Shown in pieces: positions 1-6,803 of a stretch of 6,980 nt of DNA. A program made the position numbers and the translations under genes. Within the stretch, counting starts at the first letter, position 1; every line of letters begins with the position of its first letter. Source of the stretch: Spirochaetales bacterium (lineage in GTDB: Bacteria; Spirochaetota; Spirochaetia; DSM-16054; Sediminispirochaetaceae); contig JAASTM010000117.1 in the NCBI GenBank assembly GCA_021767325.1, forward strand, positions 1-6,980. The letters are read 5' to 3'. The notes below the pieces were generated by a model. The model saw only the letters and a list, made by a program, of their open reading frames with translations, had not been told where the DNA came from and did no database searches.

Positions 1-3000
1 ACCGGATTCTCGAACTCTTCCCCTGTACGCCCGTCCCGCAGCATGGTCTTCGAATTGGCCGGCAGTCCAGCCTCCTTCAGCTTCTCGGAGATCATCTCAG
101 GGGTGGCTGACTGGAAGATCGGCGTGTCGTACCACTCATCCAAGGCGAGCGCCGCCCAGCCGAGCTCGTTTTCGAGCAGCTGCCCGAGGTTCATTCGGGA
201 GGGCACACCCAGTGGGTTGAGACAAATGTCTAAGGGAGTGCCGTCTTCCATGTACGGCATATCCTCTTCAGGCAGCACACGAGCTACAACCCCCTTGTTT
301 CCGTGCCGACCGGCCATCTTGTCACCTTCGCGCAGCTTGCGCTTGGTGGCGATCAACACCTTTACGACCTCGTCAACACCCGGCGACAGGTCGTCGCCTT
401 CCGAGCGTTTGAGCCGCTGTACATCTATTACCGTTCCCTCGGTTCCGTGGGGAATCCGCAGAGAACTATCCTTTACCTCTTTCGCTTTTTCACCAAATAT
501 CGAGTTCAGGAGTTTGAACTCAGGTGTGGTTTCGGTCTCCGATTTCGGAGTTACCTTTCCCACGAGAATCGAATCGGAGCCGACCTTGGCGCCGATACTG
601 ATAATACCCTCTTCATCGAGGTATTCAAGTGCCTTTTCACTCACGTTCGGAATATCCCGGGTGAGCTTCTCCGGCCCGAGTTTTGTCTCACGTATGTCTA
701 TGGAAAACTCTTTAATGTGAATCGAGGTATAAATATCCTCTTTCACTACCTTTTCCGAGATCAAAATAGCATCTTCATAGTTGTAGCCGTTCCAGGGAAC
801 GAATCCGACCAACACATTCCGCCCCAGCGCCAGTTCACCCTGATCGGTCGCAGGACCATCTGAAATAGCCTGTCCGGCTTTAATCTTCTGACCATGATAT
901 ACCAACGGCTTGTGATTAAAACAGGTATCCTGGTTGGTTCGCTGGAATTTGATCAGCTTGTACACATCGCGCTCATCCGGATCTTTGGCCTTGTCCGGTT
1001 TAATTACTATGCGCTGGTTATTTACATACTCAACCGTTCCGGCCCGTCTTGCCTTCAGCAGAACCCCAGAGTCGTAGGCGGTCTTGCCTTCCATCCCCGT
1101 ACCGATTCGCGGAGCTTCGGGGAACACCAACGGCACAGACTGCCGCTGCATGTTCGAGCCCATCAGTGCACGGTTGGCATCGTCGTGCTCGAGGAATGGA
1201 ATCAGAGAGGTTGCCACCGACACTACCTGTTTGGGTGATACGTCCATGTAAGCAATATCATCCGAGGGTTTAGTGTTATAATCACCGGCCTTTCTGACGG
1301 AAATCAGATCATCGGCGAATTTGTTGTTTTTATCCAGGTTCGCGTTCGCCTGGGCGATAAAATGCTTCTCCTCGTCCATAGCGGAAAGATATTCGATATC
1401 ATCGCTCACCTTTCCATCTTTTACCTTGCGGTATGGAGTTTCGAGAAAGCCGTATTCATTTACCCGGGTAAAGTTTGCCAGCGATACGATCAGCCCGATG
1501 TTCGGACCTTCCGGGGTCTCAATCGGACACATACGGCCGTAATGGGTATAGTGTACGTCGCGAACCTCGAATCCGGCCCGGTCTCTCGAAAGACCGCCGG
1601 GCCCCAGGGCGTTCAAACGCCGCTTATGGGTCAGTTCGGCCAACGGATTGACCTGATCCATGAACTGCGATAACTGACTCGAACCGAAGAACTCTTTCAC
1701 CGCCGCTACGATCGGCTTGATGGAGATGAGATCCTGCGGCTTGACGGTGTCGGTCTCTTTGAGACTCATCCGTTCCTTGGCGATACGCTCCATTCTGGAG
1801 AAAGCGGTTTTGAGCTGATTAGCCAGCAACTCACCGACCGAACGTACGCGCCGGTTACCGAGATGGTCGATATCATCGACATTTGCCTCGCCGATGTACA
1901 CCTTAATAAGAAAATTCATAGTGTTGTAGATATCTTCCTTACTCAGCACCTGGCTCTTGTTTTCCAGATCGTAATCGAATTTCTTGTTGAGTTTGTAGCG
2001 GCCTACCCGGCCGAGATCGTAACGGCGTGTACTAAAAAACATCGACTGGAGATCTTTTTCGGCACTTTCCAGGGTTATCGGTTCACCCGGCATAAGCACC
2101 GAATACACTGCAATCAGTGCATCCTCCTTAGTCGGCTCGTCAATATTTACATCGTCACGGGTAAATTTTACTTCTTCCCGCTCGAAACAGTTCAAAATGA
2201 TCGGTGAATGCAGGGATTCGGGATTCTCGAAATCAATGAGAACCACTTCGGTTACACCGGAGTGAAGCAGCTCATCAACATCGTGGGGGTGGAGTTTTTC
2301 ACCGGCCCGGTAGAGTTTCTTCTGCTCGCCCTCGCGTTCAATCCAGATCGCCTTGGCCAGCACTCTGCCTACCAGTTCATCCCGACCTTCCCGGCTCTCC
2401 TCTACTTTTGCGGTCTCGCTTTTGTAGAACACATCGATTATCTCTTCGCGCGACTCGAAACCGAGGGCCCGCAGGAACATTGTACCGAGTATTCTCTTTT
2501 TACGGTCGATTTTGGCGTAGATGAGCTCTTTCTTCTGGTCGATTTCGAATTCGAGCCAGGAACCGCGGTAGGGAATAATCCGTGAAGAATACACACCCTT
2601 TTCATGCGAAAAGATGACACCCGGTGACCGGTGGATCTGACTGACAACAACGCGCTCGGCACCATTTATAATAAAGGTGCCGCGTTCGGTCATGAGCGGA
2701 ATATCCCCGATGTAGATATCTTTTTGCCGGATTTCTCCGGTTTCCTGGAAAATGAGGTTTATCTGCGCTTTTATGGGAACAGCATAGGTAAGCCCCTTGA
2801 GCTTACACTGCTCCTCGTCGAATTTTATGTTTTCCTCATCGAGCGAATAATGAGTGTATTCCAACAACATGTCTCCGTTCGGACTTTCGATCGGAAAAAC
2901 ACTCTGGAACACCTCTTCAATCCCTTGCGGCACGAGCGGTTTGCCCTCGAGGAGCCGGTTTCTTTGCAGAAACCGCTCGTACGACGAGAGTTGAATGTCG

Positions 3001-3083
3001 ATGAGATTAGGGAGTTCCATTACTTCACGGAACTCTTCCCCGATATAGGTTCTCTTTCTTATGGCTTTGCTGCCTGAAAGCAT
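1..3083 (-). CDS. rpoB: RNA polymerase beta subunit RpoB, 3' end cut by window edge
   Basis: Beta subunit of DNA-dependent RNA polymerase, which with beta' forms the catalytic cleft. Codons 1-1027 are visible in one uninterrupted frame; about 150 C-terminal residues are off the left edge, judging from the usual ~1170-1180 residues of compact RpoB. Landmarks in order: [16 protein letters not shown] at ~134-149; the beta-lobe segment ending in [17 protein letters not shown]; rifampicin cluster I at ~466-494 ([12 protein letters not shown]...[13 protein letters not shown]); [12 protein letters not shown] just after; NGYNYEDAI with the acidic pair E770/D771; and [12 protein letters not shown] with catalytic lysines K922 and K930. 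The visible part ends in [11 protein letters not shown]. Codon 491 is Asn where E. coli has Ser531. The ATG at 3083-3081 was chosen because AGGGGG lies 5 bases upstream; two in-frame GTG codons directly before it are alternatives. rpoC is expected beyond the left edge. Confidence 0.98.
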   Translation of the reverse strand, partial: MLSGSKAIRKRTYIGEEFREVMELPNLIDIQLSSYERFLQRNRLLEGKPLVPQGIEEVFQSVFPIESPNGDMLLEYTHYSLDEENIKFDEEQCKLKGLTYAVPIKAQINLIFQETGEIRQKDIYIGDIPLMTERGTFIINGAERVVVSQIHRSPGVIFSHEKGVYSSRIIPYRGSWLEFEIDQKKELIYAKIDRKKRILGTMFLRALGFESREEIIDVFYKSETAKVEESREGRDELVGRVLAKAIWIEREGEQKKLYRAGEKLHPHDVDELLHSGVTEVVLIDFENPESLHSPIILNCFEREEVKFTRDDVNIDEPTKEDALIAVYSVLMPGEPITLESAEKDLQSMFFSTRRYDLGRVGRYKLNKKFDYDLENKSQVLSKEDIYNTMNFLIKVYIGEANVDDIDHLGNRRVRSVGELLANQLKTAFSRMERIAKERMSLKETDTVKPQDLISIKPIVAAVKEFFGSSQLSQFMDQVNPLAELTHKRRLNALGPGGLSRDRAGFEVRDVHYTHYGRMCPIETPEGPNIGLIVSLANFTRVNEYGFLETPYRKVKDGKVSDDIEYLSAMDEEKHFIAQANANLDKNNKFADDLISVRKAGDYNTKPSDDIAYMDVSPKQVVSVATSLIPFLEHDDANRALMGSNMQRQSVPLVFPEAPRIGTGMEGKTAYDSGVLLKARRAGTVEYVNNQRIVIKPDKAKDPDERDVYKLIKFQRTNQDTCFNHKPLVYHGQKIKAGQAISDGPATDQGELALGRNVLVGFVPWNGYNYEDAILISEKVVKEDIYTSIHIKEFSIDIRETKLGPEKLTRDIPNVSEKALEYLDEEGIISIGAKVGSDSILVGKVTPKSETETTPEFKLLNSIFGEKAKEVKDSSLRIPHGTEGTVIDVQRLKRSEGDDLSPGVDEVVKVLIATKRKLREGDKMAGRHGNKGVVARVLPEEDMPYMEDGTPLDICLNPLGVPSRMNLGQLLENELGWAALALDEWYDTPIFQSATPEMISEKLKEAGLPANSKTMLRDGRTGEEFENP
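2932..2980. repeat. Inverted repeat in early rpoB coding sequence
   Basis: An 11-base perfect inverted repeat, ACGAGCGGTTT (2932-2942) and AAACCGCTCGT (2970-2980), is separated by 27 bases. A competing 7-bp stem, CGGTTTC (2956-2962) with GAAACCG (2969-2975), has a 6-base loop and shares the right arm, so the two folds exclude each other. The site lies around rpoB codons 35-51. It may be a chance product of codon choice. Confidence 0.4.
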
Positions 3084-3088
3084 CACCA

Positions 3089-3094
3089 CCCCCT
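3089..3094 (-). promoter_or_regulatory. Ribosome binding site of rpoB
   Basis: AGGGGG on the minus strand, followed by TGGTG and then ATG, gives a 5-base spacing. It favours the ATG at 3083 over the two preceding in-frame GTG codons, which would sit too close to it. It lies about four bases downstream of the T tract of the hairpin at 3103-3126. Confidence 0.65.
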
Positions 3095-3102
3095 GATAAA
3101 AC

Positions 3103-3126
3103 ACCCCGTTCAGTGAACGTCGGGGT
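3103..3126 (-). terminator. Candidate attenuator hairpin just upstream of rpoB
   Basis: On the minus strand, ACCCCG and CGGGGT form a 6-bp GC-rich stem. The 12-base interior contains TTC-ACT-GAA, which can pair further. GTTTTATC follows immediately. A GC stem with a short T tract is the layout of a weak intrinsic terminator. Because rpoB must be transcribed through it, partial termination (attenuation) is more likely than a full stop. E. coli has an attenuator in the equivalent rplL-rpoB gap. Function here is inferred. Confidence 0.5.
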
Positions 3127-3156
3127 TAGATGGATTTTTATTCTAAGACACAACAG

Positions 3157-3184
3157 GCCACCAGACACACTGCGGTCTGGTGGC
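3157..3184 (-). promoter_or_regulatory. Strong hairpin in the rplL-rpoB spacer
   Basis: GCCACCAGAC (3157-3166) and GTCTGGTGGC (3175-3184) form a perfect 10-bp stem with an 8-base loop, starting 45 bases past the rplL stop. Downstream on the minus strand comes CTGTTGTGTCTT, T-rich but interrupted, so it is a poor classical terminator. In E. coli this spacer holds an attenuator and an RNase III processing site, and a processing or pausing role is plausible here. A -10-like TAGAAT lies at 3140-3145, but I see no convincing -35 for it. Confidence 0.55.
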
Positions 3185-3228
3185 GCTTATGGGTACAACT
3201 CAACTTTGTAAGCATGAACGGGAAGCTG

Positions 3229-3615
3229 CTATTTGACTTCAACAACTCCGCCGGCCGCCTCAAGTTTTTCTTTCATTTCGTTTGCTTCTTCCTTCGATAC
3301 GCCCTCTTTCAGAGCCTTATCGCCGGCTTCCACAATCTCTTTAGCCTCTTTCAGGCCAAGACCCGTGATAGCACGAACCTCTTTGATAACCGGAATCTTC
3401 TTACCGTCGGCAACGCCCTTGAGGATTACGTCGAACTCGGTCTGCTCTTCTTCCTCAGCGCCACCAGCTGCGGGTGCAGCGGGTCCGGCTGCAGCAACGG
3501 GAGCCGCGGCGGTTACGCCGAACTTTTCTTCCATTGCACTAATCAGTTCGGATACTTCCAACACGGTCATGTTGGAGATTGCTTCAAGAATGTCGTCCTT
3601 TGTCAATTCTGCCAT
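3229..3615 (-). CDS. rplL: 50S ribosomal protein L7/L12
   Basis: Multi-copy stalk protein that recruits translational GTPases to the ribosome. It has 128 residues, the normal length. The N-terminal dimerisation and L10-binding part ([10 protein letters not shown] onward, ~1-34) is followed by an Ala/Pro/Gly hinge with an acidic run (~36-58). The globular C-terminal domain (~59-128) carries [25 protein letters not shown] and ends AAGGVVEVK. The frame is open further upstream, with in-frame ATGs at 3648 and 3636. The start at 3615 is chosen because AGGAG sits 8 bases before it and the protein then begins exactly as family members do. It follows rplJ after 99 bases and precedes rpoB by 145 bases. 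Confidence 0.98.
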   Translation of the reverse strand: MAELTKDDILEAISNMTVLEVSELISAMEEKFGVTAAAPVAAAGPAAPAAGGAEEEEQTEFDVILKGVADGKKIPVIKEVRAITGLGLKEAKEIVEAGDKALKEGVSKEEANEMKEKLEAAGGVVEVK

Positions 3616-3623
3616 ATTAACTT

Positions 3624-3628
3624 CTCCT
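3624..3628 (-). promoter_or_regulatory. Ribosome binding site deciding the rplL start
   Basis: AGGAG on the minus strand, 8 bases before the ATG at 3615-3613. It rejects the longer reading from 3648, which would add eleven residues ([11 protein letters not shown]) with no family counterpart. Confidence 0.85.
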
Positions 3629-3674
3629 TTATACATCGACGATAGCATGGCACTTAGCGAAGACTAACGTCGTA

Positions 3675-3703
3675 AATATATAATATATATGGTTTACCTG
3701 CAA
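3675..3703 (-). promoter_or_regulatory. Candidate internal promoter between rplJ and rplL
   Basis: On the minus strand, TTGCAG (3698-3703) and TATATT (3675-3680) are separated by exactly 17 bases, inside a markedly AT-rich patch (3674-3690) unlike the surrounding DNA. TATATT matches the sigma-70 -10 consensus at five of six positions; the -35 is weaker. A small stem, CTGCA-GTT-TGCAG (3698-3710), overlaps the -35. An extra promoter here would raise L7/L12, which is needed in several copies per L10. This is a prediction from sequence only. Confidence 0.35.
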
Positions 3704-3714
3704 ACTGCAGTATA

Positions 3715-4254
3715 TTAACCTTCTTCTTGCTTCTTGTCCGCTACCGCCTGTAGTACGCGCACAAGTTTCTGTGGAACTGCGTTTAAAGTGTATACGAAGT
3801 TCTGAATCGGGGCGTTCATGGTACCCATCAGCTTGGCGATCAGTTCGTCGCGGGTCGGCAACTTACTGAAGGCTTCCATCTGAGCCACATCAAACACATT
3901 CCCATTGATAATACCGCCCTTGATCTCGACCGGATTCTCTTTTCCGAACTCCACCAGAATCTTGGCAGCCGGCCCGGCTTCTTTCTTCGGCAGTACGACA
4001 GCTGTCGGTCCCATCAGAAGATCGTCGACTTCCGGCTGATCGAGCTCTTTCAAGGCGATTTTTGCATAGCGATTCTTTACAACCCGCATTGCAGTATCTT
4101 CATCACGGAGCTTGTTACGGAGCTCGGTAATCTGAGCAACGCTCAATCCGCGATAATTGGTGAATATATAGTCTGCGGACTCCTGAAACATCTCTTTGAG
4201 ACGATTCACCGCATCCGTTTTCTCTTGGTTCACTCTGGTTACATATTCTGCCAT
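3715..4254 (-). CDS. rplJ: 50S ribosomal protein L10
   Basis: Stalk base protein: the N-terminal domain binds 23S rRNA near L11 and the C-terminal helix carries the L7/L12 dimers. It has 179 residues, typical for the family. Seen: an N-terminal helix (~10-28), YIFTNYRGLSVAQITELRNKLR (~29-50), VVKNRYAKIAL (~58-68), MGPTAVVLPK (~81-90), LPTRDELIAKLMGTMNAPI (~132-150) and a charged C-terminal helix ending ADKKQEEG. AAGGAG lies upstream of the ATG. It starts 24 bases after the rplA stop, which leaves no room for a long L10-binding leader between the two genes. Confidence 0.98.
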   Translation of the reverse strand: MAEYVTRVNQEKTDAVNRLKEMFQESADYIFTNYRGLSVAQITELRNKLRDEDTAMRVVKNRYAKIALKELDQPEVDDLLMGPTAVVLPKKEAGPAAKILVEFGKENPVEIKGGIINGNVFDVAQMEAFSKLPTRDELIAKLMGTMNAPIQNFVYTLNAVPQKLVRVLQAVADKKQEEG

Positions 4255-4278
4255 AGTTTAAACTCCTTCGACGGCACC

Positions 4279-4959
4279 TTACGCCAGTTCCCGGTAGGCT
4301 AGCTTTACACCCGGGCCCATCGTAGACGACACGTACACCGTCCGCATGAACTCGCCCTTCGCGTCCGCCGGACGCTTTTTGGCGATCTCACCCAAAACCG
4401 CATGGACATTCTCGACAACCTTAGAGGCCTCCATCGAAGCCTTGCCGATTGAAAAATGCACTACCCCGGTCTTATCCGAGCGGTATTCCACACGACCTTT
4501 CTTCAATTCGTCGATAGCAGCCTTTATCTCAAAGGTAACCGTCTGGGTCTTCGGATTCGGCATCAAGCCGCGCCGACCGAGAATCGGCCCCAACCGGCCT
4601 ACATCCTTCATCATATCGGGAGTAGCTACCGCAACATCGAAATCGAGCCAGCCACCCTGAATCTTCTCCACCAGATCGGTATCGCCCACATAGGCGGCAC
4701 CGGCTTCCCGAGCCTCCTCAGCCTTTTCACCTTTCGCAAACACGAGAATCTTTTTCTCACCTTTGAACTGGTTCGGCAGAACCAGGGTGTCGCGGACGGT
4801 CTGGCTTTTCTTGAGGTTGAGCTTCACAGAGAGCTCGATAGTTTCATCGAAATTCGCGAAGGAGAGCTCTTTTACCAGCTCGACACCTTCCTGCACCGGA
4901 TACTCTTTTACCCGATCCACCTTCTGAAGAGCGTCTTTGTACTTCTTTCCATGTCTCAT
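4279..4959 (-). CDS. rplA: 50S ribosomal protein L1
   Basis: L1 stalk protein that helps move deacylated tRNA out of the E site; in several bacteria it also represses its own rplKA message. It has 226 residues, near the usual ~230. Seen: F37 in the FDET segment, the L1 signature [20 protein letters not shown] at 121-140, and the C-terminal STMGPG at 212-217 that contacts 23S rRNA in the family. Residues 48-57 read [10 protein letters not shown] where many L1 proteins have a DPRKADQxVRG-like segment, probably a lineage variant. The start codon overlaps the rplK stop in ATGA (4956-4959), implying translational coupling. Its ribosome binding site GGAGG (4967-4971) lies inside rplK. Confidence 0.98.
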   Translation of the reverse strand: MRHGKKYKDALQKVDRVKEYPVQEGVELVKELSFANFDETIELSVKLNLKKSQTVRDTLVLPNQFKGEKKILVFAKGEKAEEAREAGAAYVGDTDLVEKIQGGWLDFDVAVATPDMMKDVGRLGPILGRRGLMPNPKTQTVTFEIKAAIDELKKGRVEYRSDKTGVVHFSIGKASMEASKVVENVHAVLGEIAKKRPADAKGEFMRTVYVSSTMGPGVKLAYRELA

Positions 4960-5393
4960 TTGCCGGCCTCCACTTCGATGCCCATGCTGCGGGCGGTACC
5001 GGCCACGATTTTCATGGCAGCTTCGATATCGTTTGCATTCAAGTCCGGCATCTTCATTTCAGCAATCTCTTTTACCTTGCTGGCCGGGATCTTGGCAACC
5101 TTCACCTTGTGCGGCTCGGCTGAGCCACTTTCAATGTTGCACGCTTTTTTGATCAAGACAGCAGCCGGAGGAGTTTTCGTAATAAACGAAAAACTACGGT
5201 CTGCGAACACGGTAATTTCTACCGGTATCGTCAAACCAGGCTCGATGTCTTTGGTGCGATCGTTGAACTGCTGCACGAATTGCGGTGCACTTACTCCGTG
5301 CGGTCCCAATGCCGGACCAACCGGCGGCGCTGGAGTTGCCTTCTGCGCCGGCACCTGCAACTTGATAACCGCAGTTACCTTTTTCTTCGCCAT
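4956..5393 (-). CDS. rplK: 50S ribosomal protein L11
   Basis: Protein at the base of the L7/L12 stalk; it binds the GTPase-associated region of 23S rRNA and is the site of thiostrepton action. It has 145 residues, a normal length. The N-terminal domain (~1-72) has the proline-rich [14 protein letters not shown] (~21-34). The C-terminal rRNA-binding domain (~76-142) ends with the family signature [13 protein letters not shown] (~129-141). The lysine-rich start MAKKK is typical. GGAGA (5401-5405) lies 7 bases before the ATG. Its last bases overlap the rplA start. The 86-base spacer upstream, after nusG, is where an L1-responsive leader is found in E. coli. Confidence 0.98.
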   Translation of the reverse strand: MAKKKVTAVIKLQVPAQKATPAPPVGPALGPHGVSAPQFVQQFNDRTKDIEPGLTIPVEITVFADRSFSFITKTPPAAVLIKKACNIESGSAEPHKVKVAKIPASKVKEIAEMKMPDLNANDIEAAMKIVAGTARSMGIEVEAGK

Positions 5394-5432
5394 AGTATGT
5401 TCTCCATATCGTGGTAATATCGTCCGTATGTT

Positions 5433-5463
5433 TCAACGAACTCCCATCATCTCCCTCAACGAA
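5433..5463 (-). repeat. Nested short direct repeats in the nusG-rplK spacer
   Basis: On the minus strand the 8-mer TTCGTTGA occurs at 5456-5463 and again at 5433-5440. Between them, two GGGAG pentamers (5451-5455 and 5441-5445) are separated by ATGAT. A second repeated heptamer, ACGATAT, lies downstream at 5417-5423 and 5406-5412. A 6+6 dyad, GAGCAT-T-ATGCTC, sits at 5465-5477 right after the nusG stop. The position matches the leader where L1 represses rplKA in E. coli. I cannot show that this is an L1 target from sequence alone. Confidence 0.4.
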
Positions 5464-5479
5464 GGAGCATTATGCTCTT

Positions 5480-6034
5480 TTACACCTTTTCTACCTGCAG
5501 AAAATCGACCTCAACCGGGGTAGATCGCCCGAAAATACCAACGGACACCCGCAGCTTACCCTTTTCAAGGTTTACCTCTTCAATTGTTCCTGTGAAGGTG
5601 TCAAAGGGCCCTTCAATGATCCGGACAGCCTCACCCACAGAAAAGGACTGTTTTGGCTTCATTACCTTGTCGGAGCGTATTTCTCCGGCCTTCTGCAGAA
5701 TAGACCGGGCCTCATCGGCCGAAATCGGCTGGGGCTTCGACCCGCCCATAGAACCGACAAAACCGGTTACACCCTGAATTTTCCGGATCTGAGAACAAAT
5801 GCTCTTCCAGCCATGCTCGGGCAGATCCATCTCTAACAGGATATATCCGGGTAGAAATTTCTTATTAGTTACTTTTCGTTTACCGTCTTTAACTTCTACT
5901 ACTTCTTCAGAAGGCACTTTCACATCGGCAATAACTTCATCGAAAGGCGGCTCTTCCTTGAGCTTTCGTATGAACTTCTCTACCTTGTTTTCATGCCCAG
6001 AGTAGGTGTGAAGGACGTACCATCCTTTAGCCAT
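5480..6034 (-). CDS. nusG: Transcription termination/antitermination factor NusG
   Basis: Universal elongation factor that binds the RNA polymerase clamp and, through its KOW domain, links to Rho or ribosomal protein S10. It has 184 residues, the standard size. The N-terminal NGN domain (~1-120) shows WYVLHTYSGHENKVEK (~5-20), KVTNKKFLPGYILLEM (~54-69) and GVTGFVG (~88-94). The KOW domain (~131-184) shows FSVGEAVRIIEGPFDTFTGTIEEV. The two are joined by a lysine-containing linker (~118-130). AAGAGG lies 8 bases before the ATG. It follows secE by 76 bases and sits in the usual secE-nusG-rplK order. Confidence 0.98.
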   Translation of the reverse strand: MAKGWYVLHTYSGHENKVEKFIRKLKEEPPFDEVIADVKVPSEEVVEVKDGKRKVTNKKFLPGYILLEMDLPEHGWKSICSQIRKIQGVTGFVGSMGGSKPQPISADEARSILQKAGEIRSDKVMKPKQSFSVGEAVRIIEGPFDTFTGTIEEVNLEKGKLRVSVGIFGRSTPVEVDFLQVEKV

Positions 6035-6110
6035 TTCCTTATCCTCTTTCCCTTCTCCAAAAAATTACACTATAACCAGTTGTGCATTCTGTGCAGGGGA
6101 TTATCGCGAA

Positions 6111-6290
6111 CTAAAAAATTAAGTCCATACCTTTCAGGAGAAGGAAATCTACAACGCCGAGCACTAACGCGAATGCTATTACCGAAATGATTACCACTTT
6201 TGTTGATGACGCCACATCTTCCCGGCTCGGCCACACCACGCGTTTCAATTCAGCGTAACTGTCTTTAAAAAACTGTATGATCTTCTTCAT
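6111..6290 (-). CDS. secE: Preprotein translocase subunit SecE
   Basis: Small inner-membrane protein that clamps the two halves of SecY in the protein-export channel. It has 59 residues, the short single-span form found in most bacteria. Seen: an amphipathic N-terminal helix (IIQFFKDSYAELKRVVWPSRED, ~4-25) with the conserved ELKRVVWPSR segment, then one hydrophobic membrane segment (VVIISVIAFALVLGVVDFLLL, ~32-52). The stop is TAG at 6111-6113. GAGGGG lies about 9 bases before the ATG. It lies 34 bases downstream of tRNA-Trp and 76 bases upstream of nusG, in the usual order. Confidence 0.95.
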   Translation of the reverse strand: MKKIIQFFKDSYAELKRVVWPSREDVASSTKVVIISVIAFALVLGVVDFLLLKGMDLIF

Positions 6291-6314
6291 TTCGTTTTTC
6301 CCCTCATGTGATAC

Positions 6315-6323
6315 AAAAAAAAA
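6315..6323 (-). terminator. T9 run directly after tRNA-Trp
   Basis: On the minus strand, nine consecutive T follow one base after the tRNA-Trp discriminator position. With the folded tRNA acceptor stem immediately upstream this resembles a stem plus U tract, so some transcripts may end here. secE, 25 bases further on, has no obvious promoter of its own, so readthrough must be substantial. Partial termination is an inference. Confidence 0.4.
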
Positions 6324-6324
6324 G

Positions 6325-6398
6325 CAGGCCAGGTAGGATTCGAACCTACAACATCCGGTTTTGGAGACCGGCGCTCTAGCCGTTGGAGCTACTGGCCT
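6325..6398 (-). tRNA. tRNA-Trp, anticodon CCA
   Basis: A full cloverleaf of 74 bases: acceptor AGGCCAG/CTGGCCT, D stem GCTC/GAGC, anticodon stem CCGGT/ACCGG with loop CTCCAAA (anticodon CCA), variable loop ATGTT, T stem GTAGG/CCTAC with loop TTCGAAT, and discriminator G. The 3' CCA is not encoded, as the next bases are C and then T9, so a CCA-adding enzyme is needed. It lies 9 bases after the rpmG stop and just before secE. The tRNA-Trp next to secE is a recurrent bacterial arrangement. Confidence 0.97.
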
Positions 6399-6407
6399 GT
6401 GTGAGGT

Positions 6408-6584
6408 CTACTTAATTTTGGACTCTTTATGCAGCGTGTGTTTTTGATCGAACCGGCAATACTTGCTAAACTCGAGTTTTCCCTGGATATTGCGTCGATT
6501 CTTGGTTGTTGTATAGTTCCTGCGACCACACTCGCTACATTTCAGTGCAATCTTCTCAATATTACCTTTTTTCTTACTCGCCAT
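6408..6584 (-). CDS. rpmG: 50S ribosomal protein L33
   Basis: Small 50S protein near the tRNA E site. It has 58 residues; the frame was too short for the usual ORF cut-off but is clear. The core is [19 protein letters not shown] (13-31), followed by [23 protein letters not shown] (36-58). The first zinc-ribbon pair C16/C19 is intact. The second half reads C-x-x-D (C43-R-F-D46) rather than C-x-x-C, as in some Cys-containing L33 paralogues. AGGAG (6594-6598) lies 9 bases before the ATG. It is followed 9 bases later by tRNA-Trp, so mRNA and tRNA probably share a transcript. Confidence 0.95.
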   Translation of the reverse strand: MASKKKGNIEKIALKCSECGRRNYTTTKNRRNIQGKLEFSKYCRFDQKHTLHKESKIK

Positions 6585-6664
6585 CGTAGATTACTCCTGT
6601 ATATGATCGCCTCTGCATACAATCGAGAAAAGCTAATTTCCCTATGCTATCCTAGAAGGAAAAG

Positions 6665-6691
6665 CTTATCCAACTAAACATAAAATGTCAA
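6665..6691 (-). promoter_or_regulatory. Candidate promoter for rpmG
   Basis: On the minus strand a perfect TTGACA (6686-6691) is followed after 15 bases by GATAAG (6665-6670), a four-of-six -10 match. A shifted TAAGCT at 17 bases is the alternative. It lies 23 bases past the end of tRNA-Thr and would leave an ~80-base leader before the rpmG ATG. The -35 is convincing, the -10 is not settled. An 8-base direct repeat, AGCTTTTC, occurs in the leader at 6659-6666 and 6626-6633. Confidence 0.45.
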
Positions 6692-6714
6692 GCCGAGTAG
6701 GGAGACACGCTTTG

Positions 6715-6787
6715 AGCCCTCGATCGGACTTGAACCGATGACCCCCTCCTTACCATGGAGGTGCTCTACCGACTGAGCTACAAGGGC
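6715..6787 (-). tRNA. tRNA-Thr, anticodon GGT
   Basis: A full cloverleaf of 73 bases: acceptor GCCCTTG/CGAGGGC (one G-T pair), D stem GCTC/GAGC, anticodon stem CCTCC/GGAGG with loop ATGGTAA (anticodon GGT), variable loop GGGTC, T stem ATCGG/CCGAT with loop TTCAAGT, and discriminator T. CCA is not encoded, as CA follows the discriminator. A tRNA-Thr in front of the tuf/secE/nusG region is common in bacteria; here no tuf gene separates it from rpmG. Confidence 0.97.
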
Positions 6788-6803
6788 TTGAAAGTGCCTG
6801 CAA

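Noticed and set aside
43..3077. Many plus-strand open frames of 70-225 codons opposite rpoB
   Set aside because: They lie antisense to an uninterrupted rpoB frame whose motifs (rifampicin cluster, E770/D771, K922/K930) stay in one phase.
3616..3648. Longer L7/L12 starting at 3648
   Set aside because: The extra eleven residues have no family counterpart, and a good ribosome binding site points to the ATG at 3615.
3130..3667. Plus-strand frames opposite rplL and its flank
   Set aside because: Low-complexity Ser/Ala-rich translation is the mirror of the L7/L12 hinge codons; no independent support.
5437..5454. Tiny leader peptide ORF (ATG ATG GGA GTT CGT TGA) before rplK
   Set aside because: The GGGAG upstream is too close to either ATG for normal initiation, and a five-codon frame is expected by chance.
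5465..5480. Plus-strand terminator GAGCAT-T-ATGCTC plus TTT
   Set aside because: No plus-strand gene ends here, the stem is short, and on the minus strand no T tract follows.
4456..5523. A 355-codon plus-strand open frame across rplA, rplK and the nusG end
   Set aside because: It is fully antisense to three certain genes, has no recognisable protein features, and arises from their codon bias.
6049..6110. Promoter between secE and nusG (TATAGT -10-like)
   Set aside because: No adequate -35 at normal spacing, and secE-nusG are normally cotranscribed.
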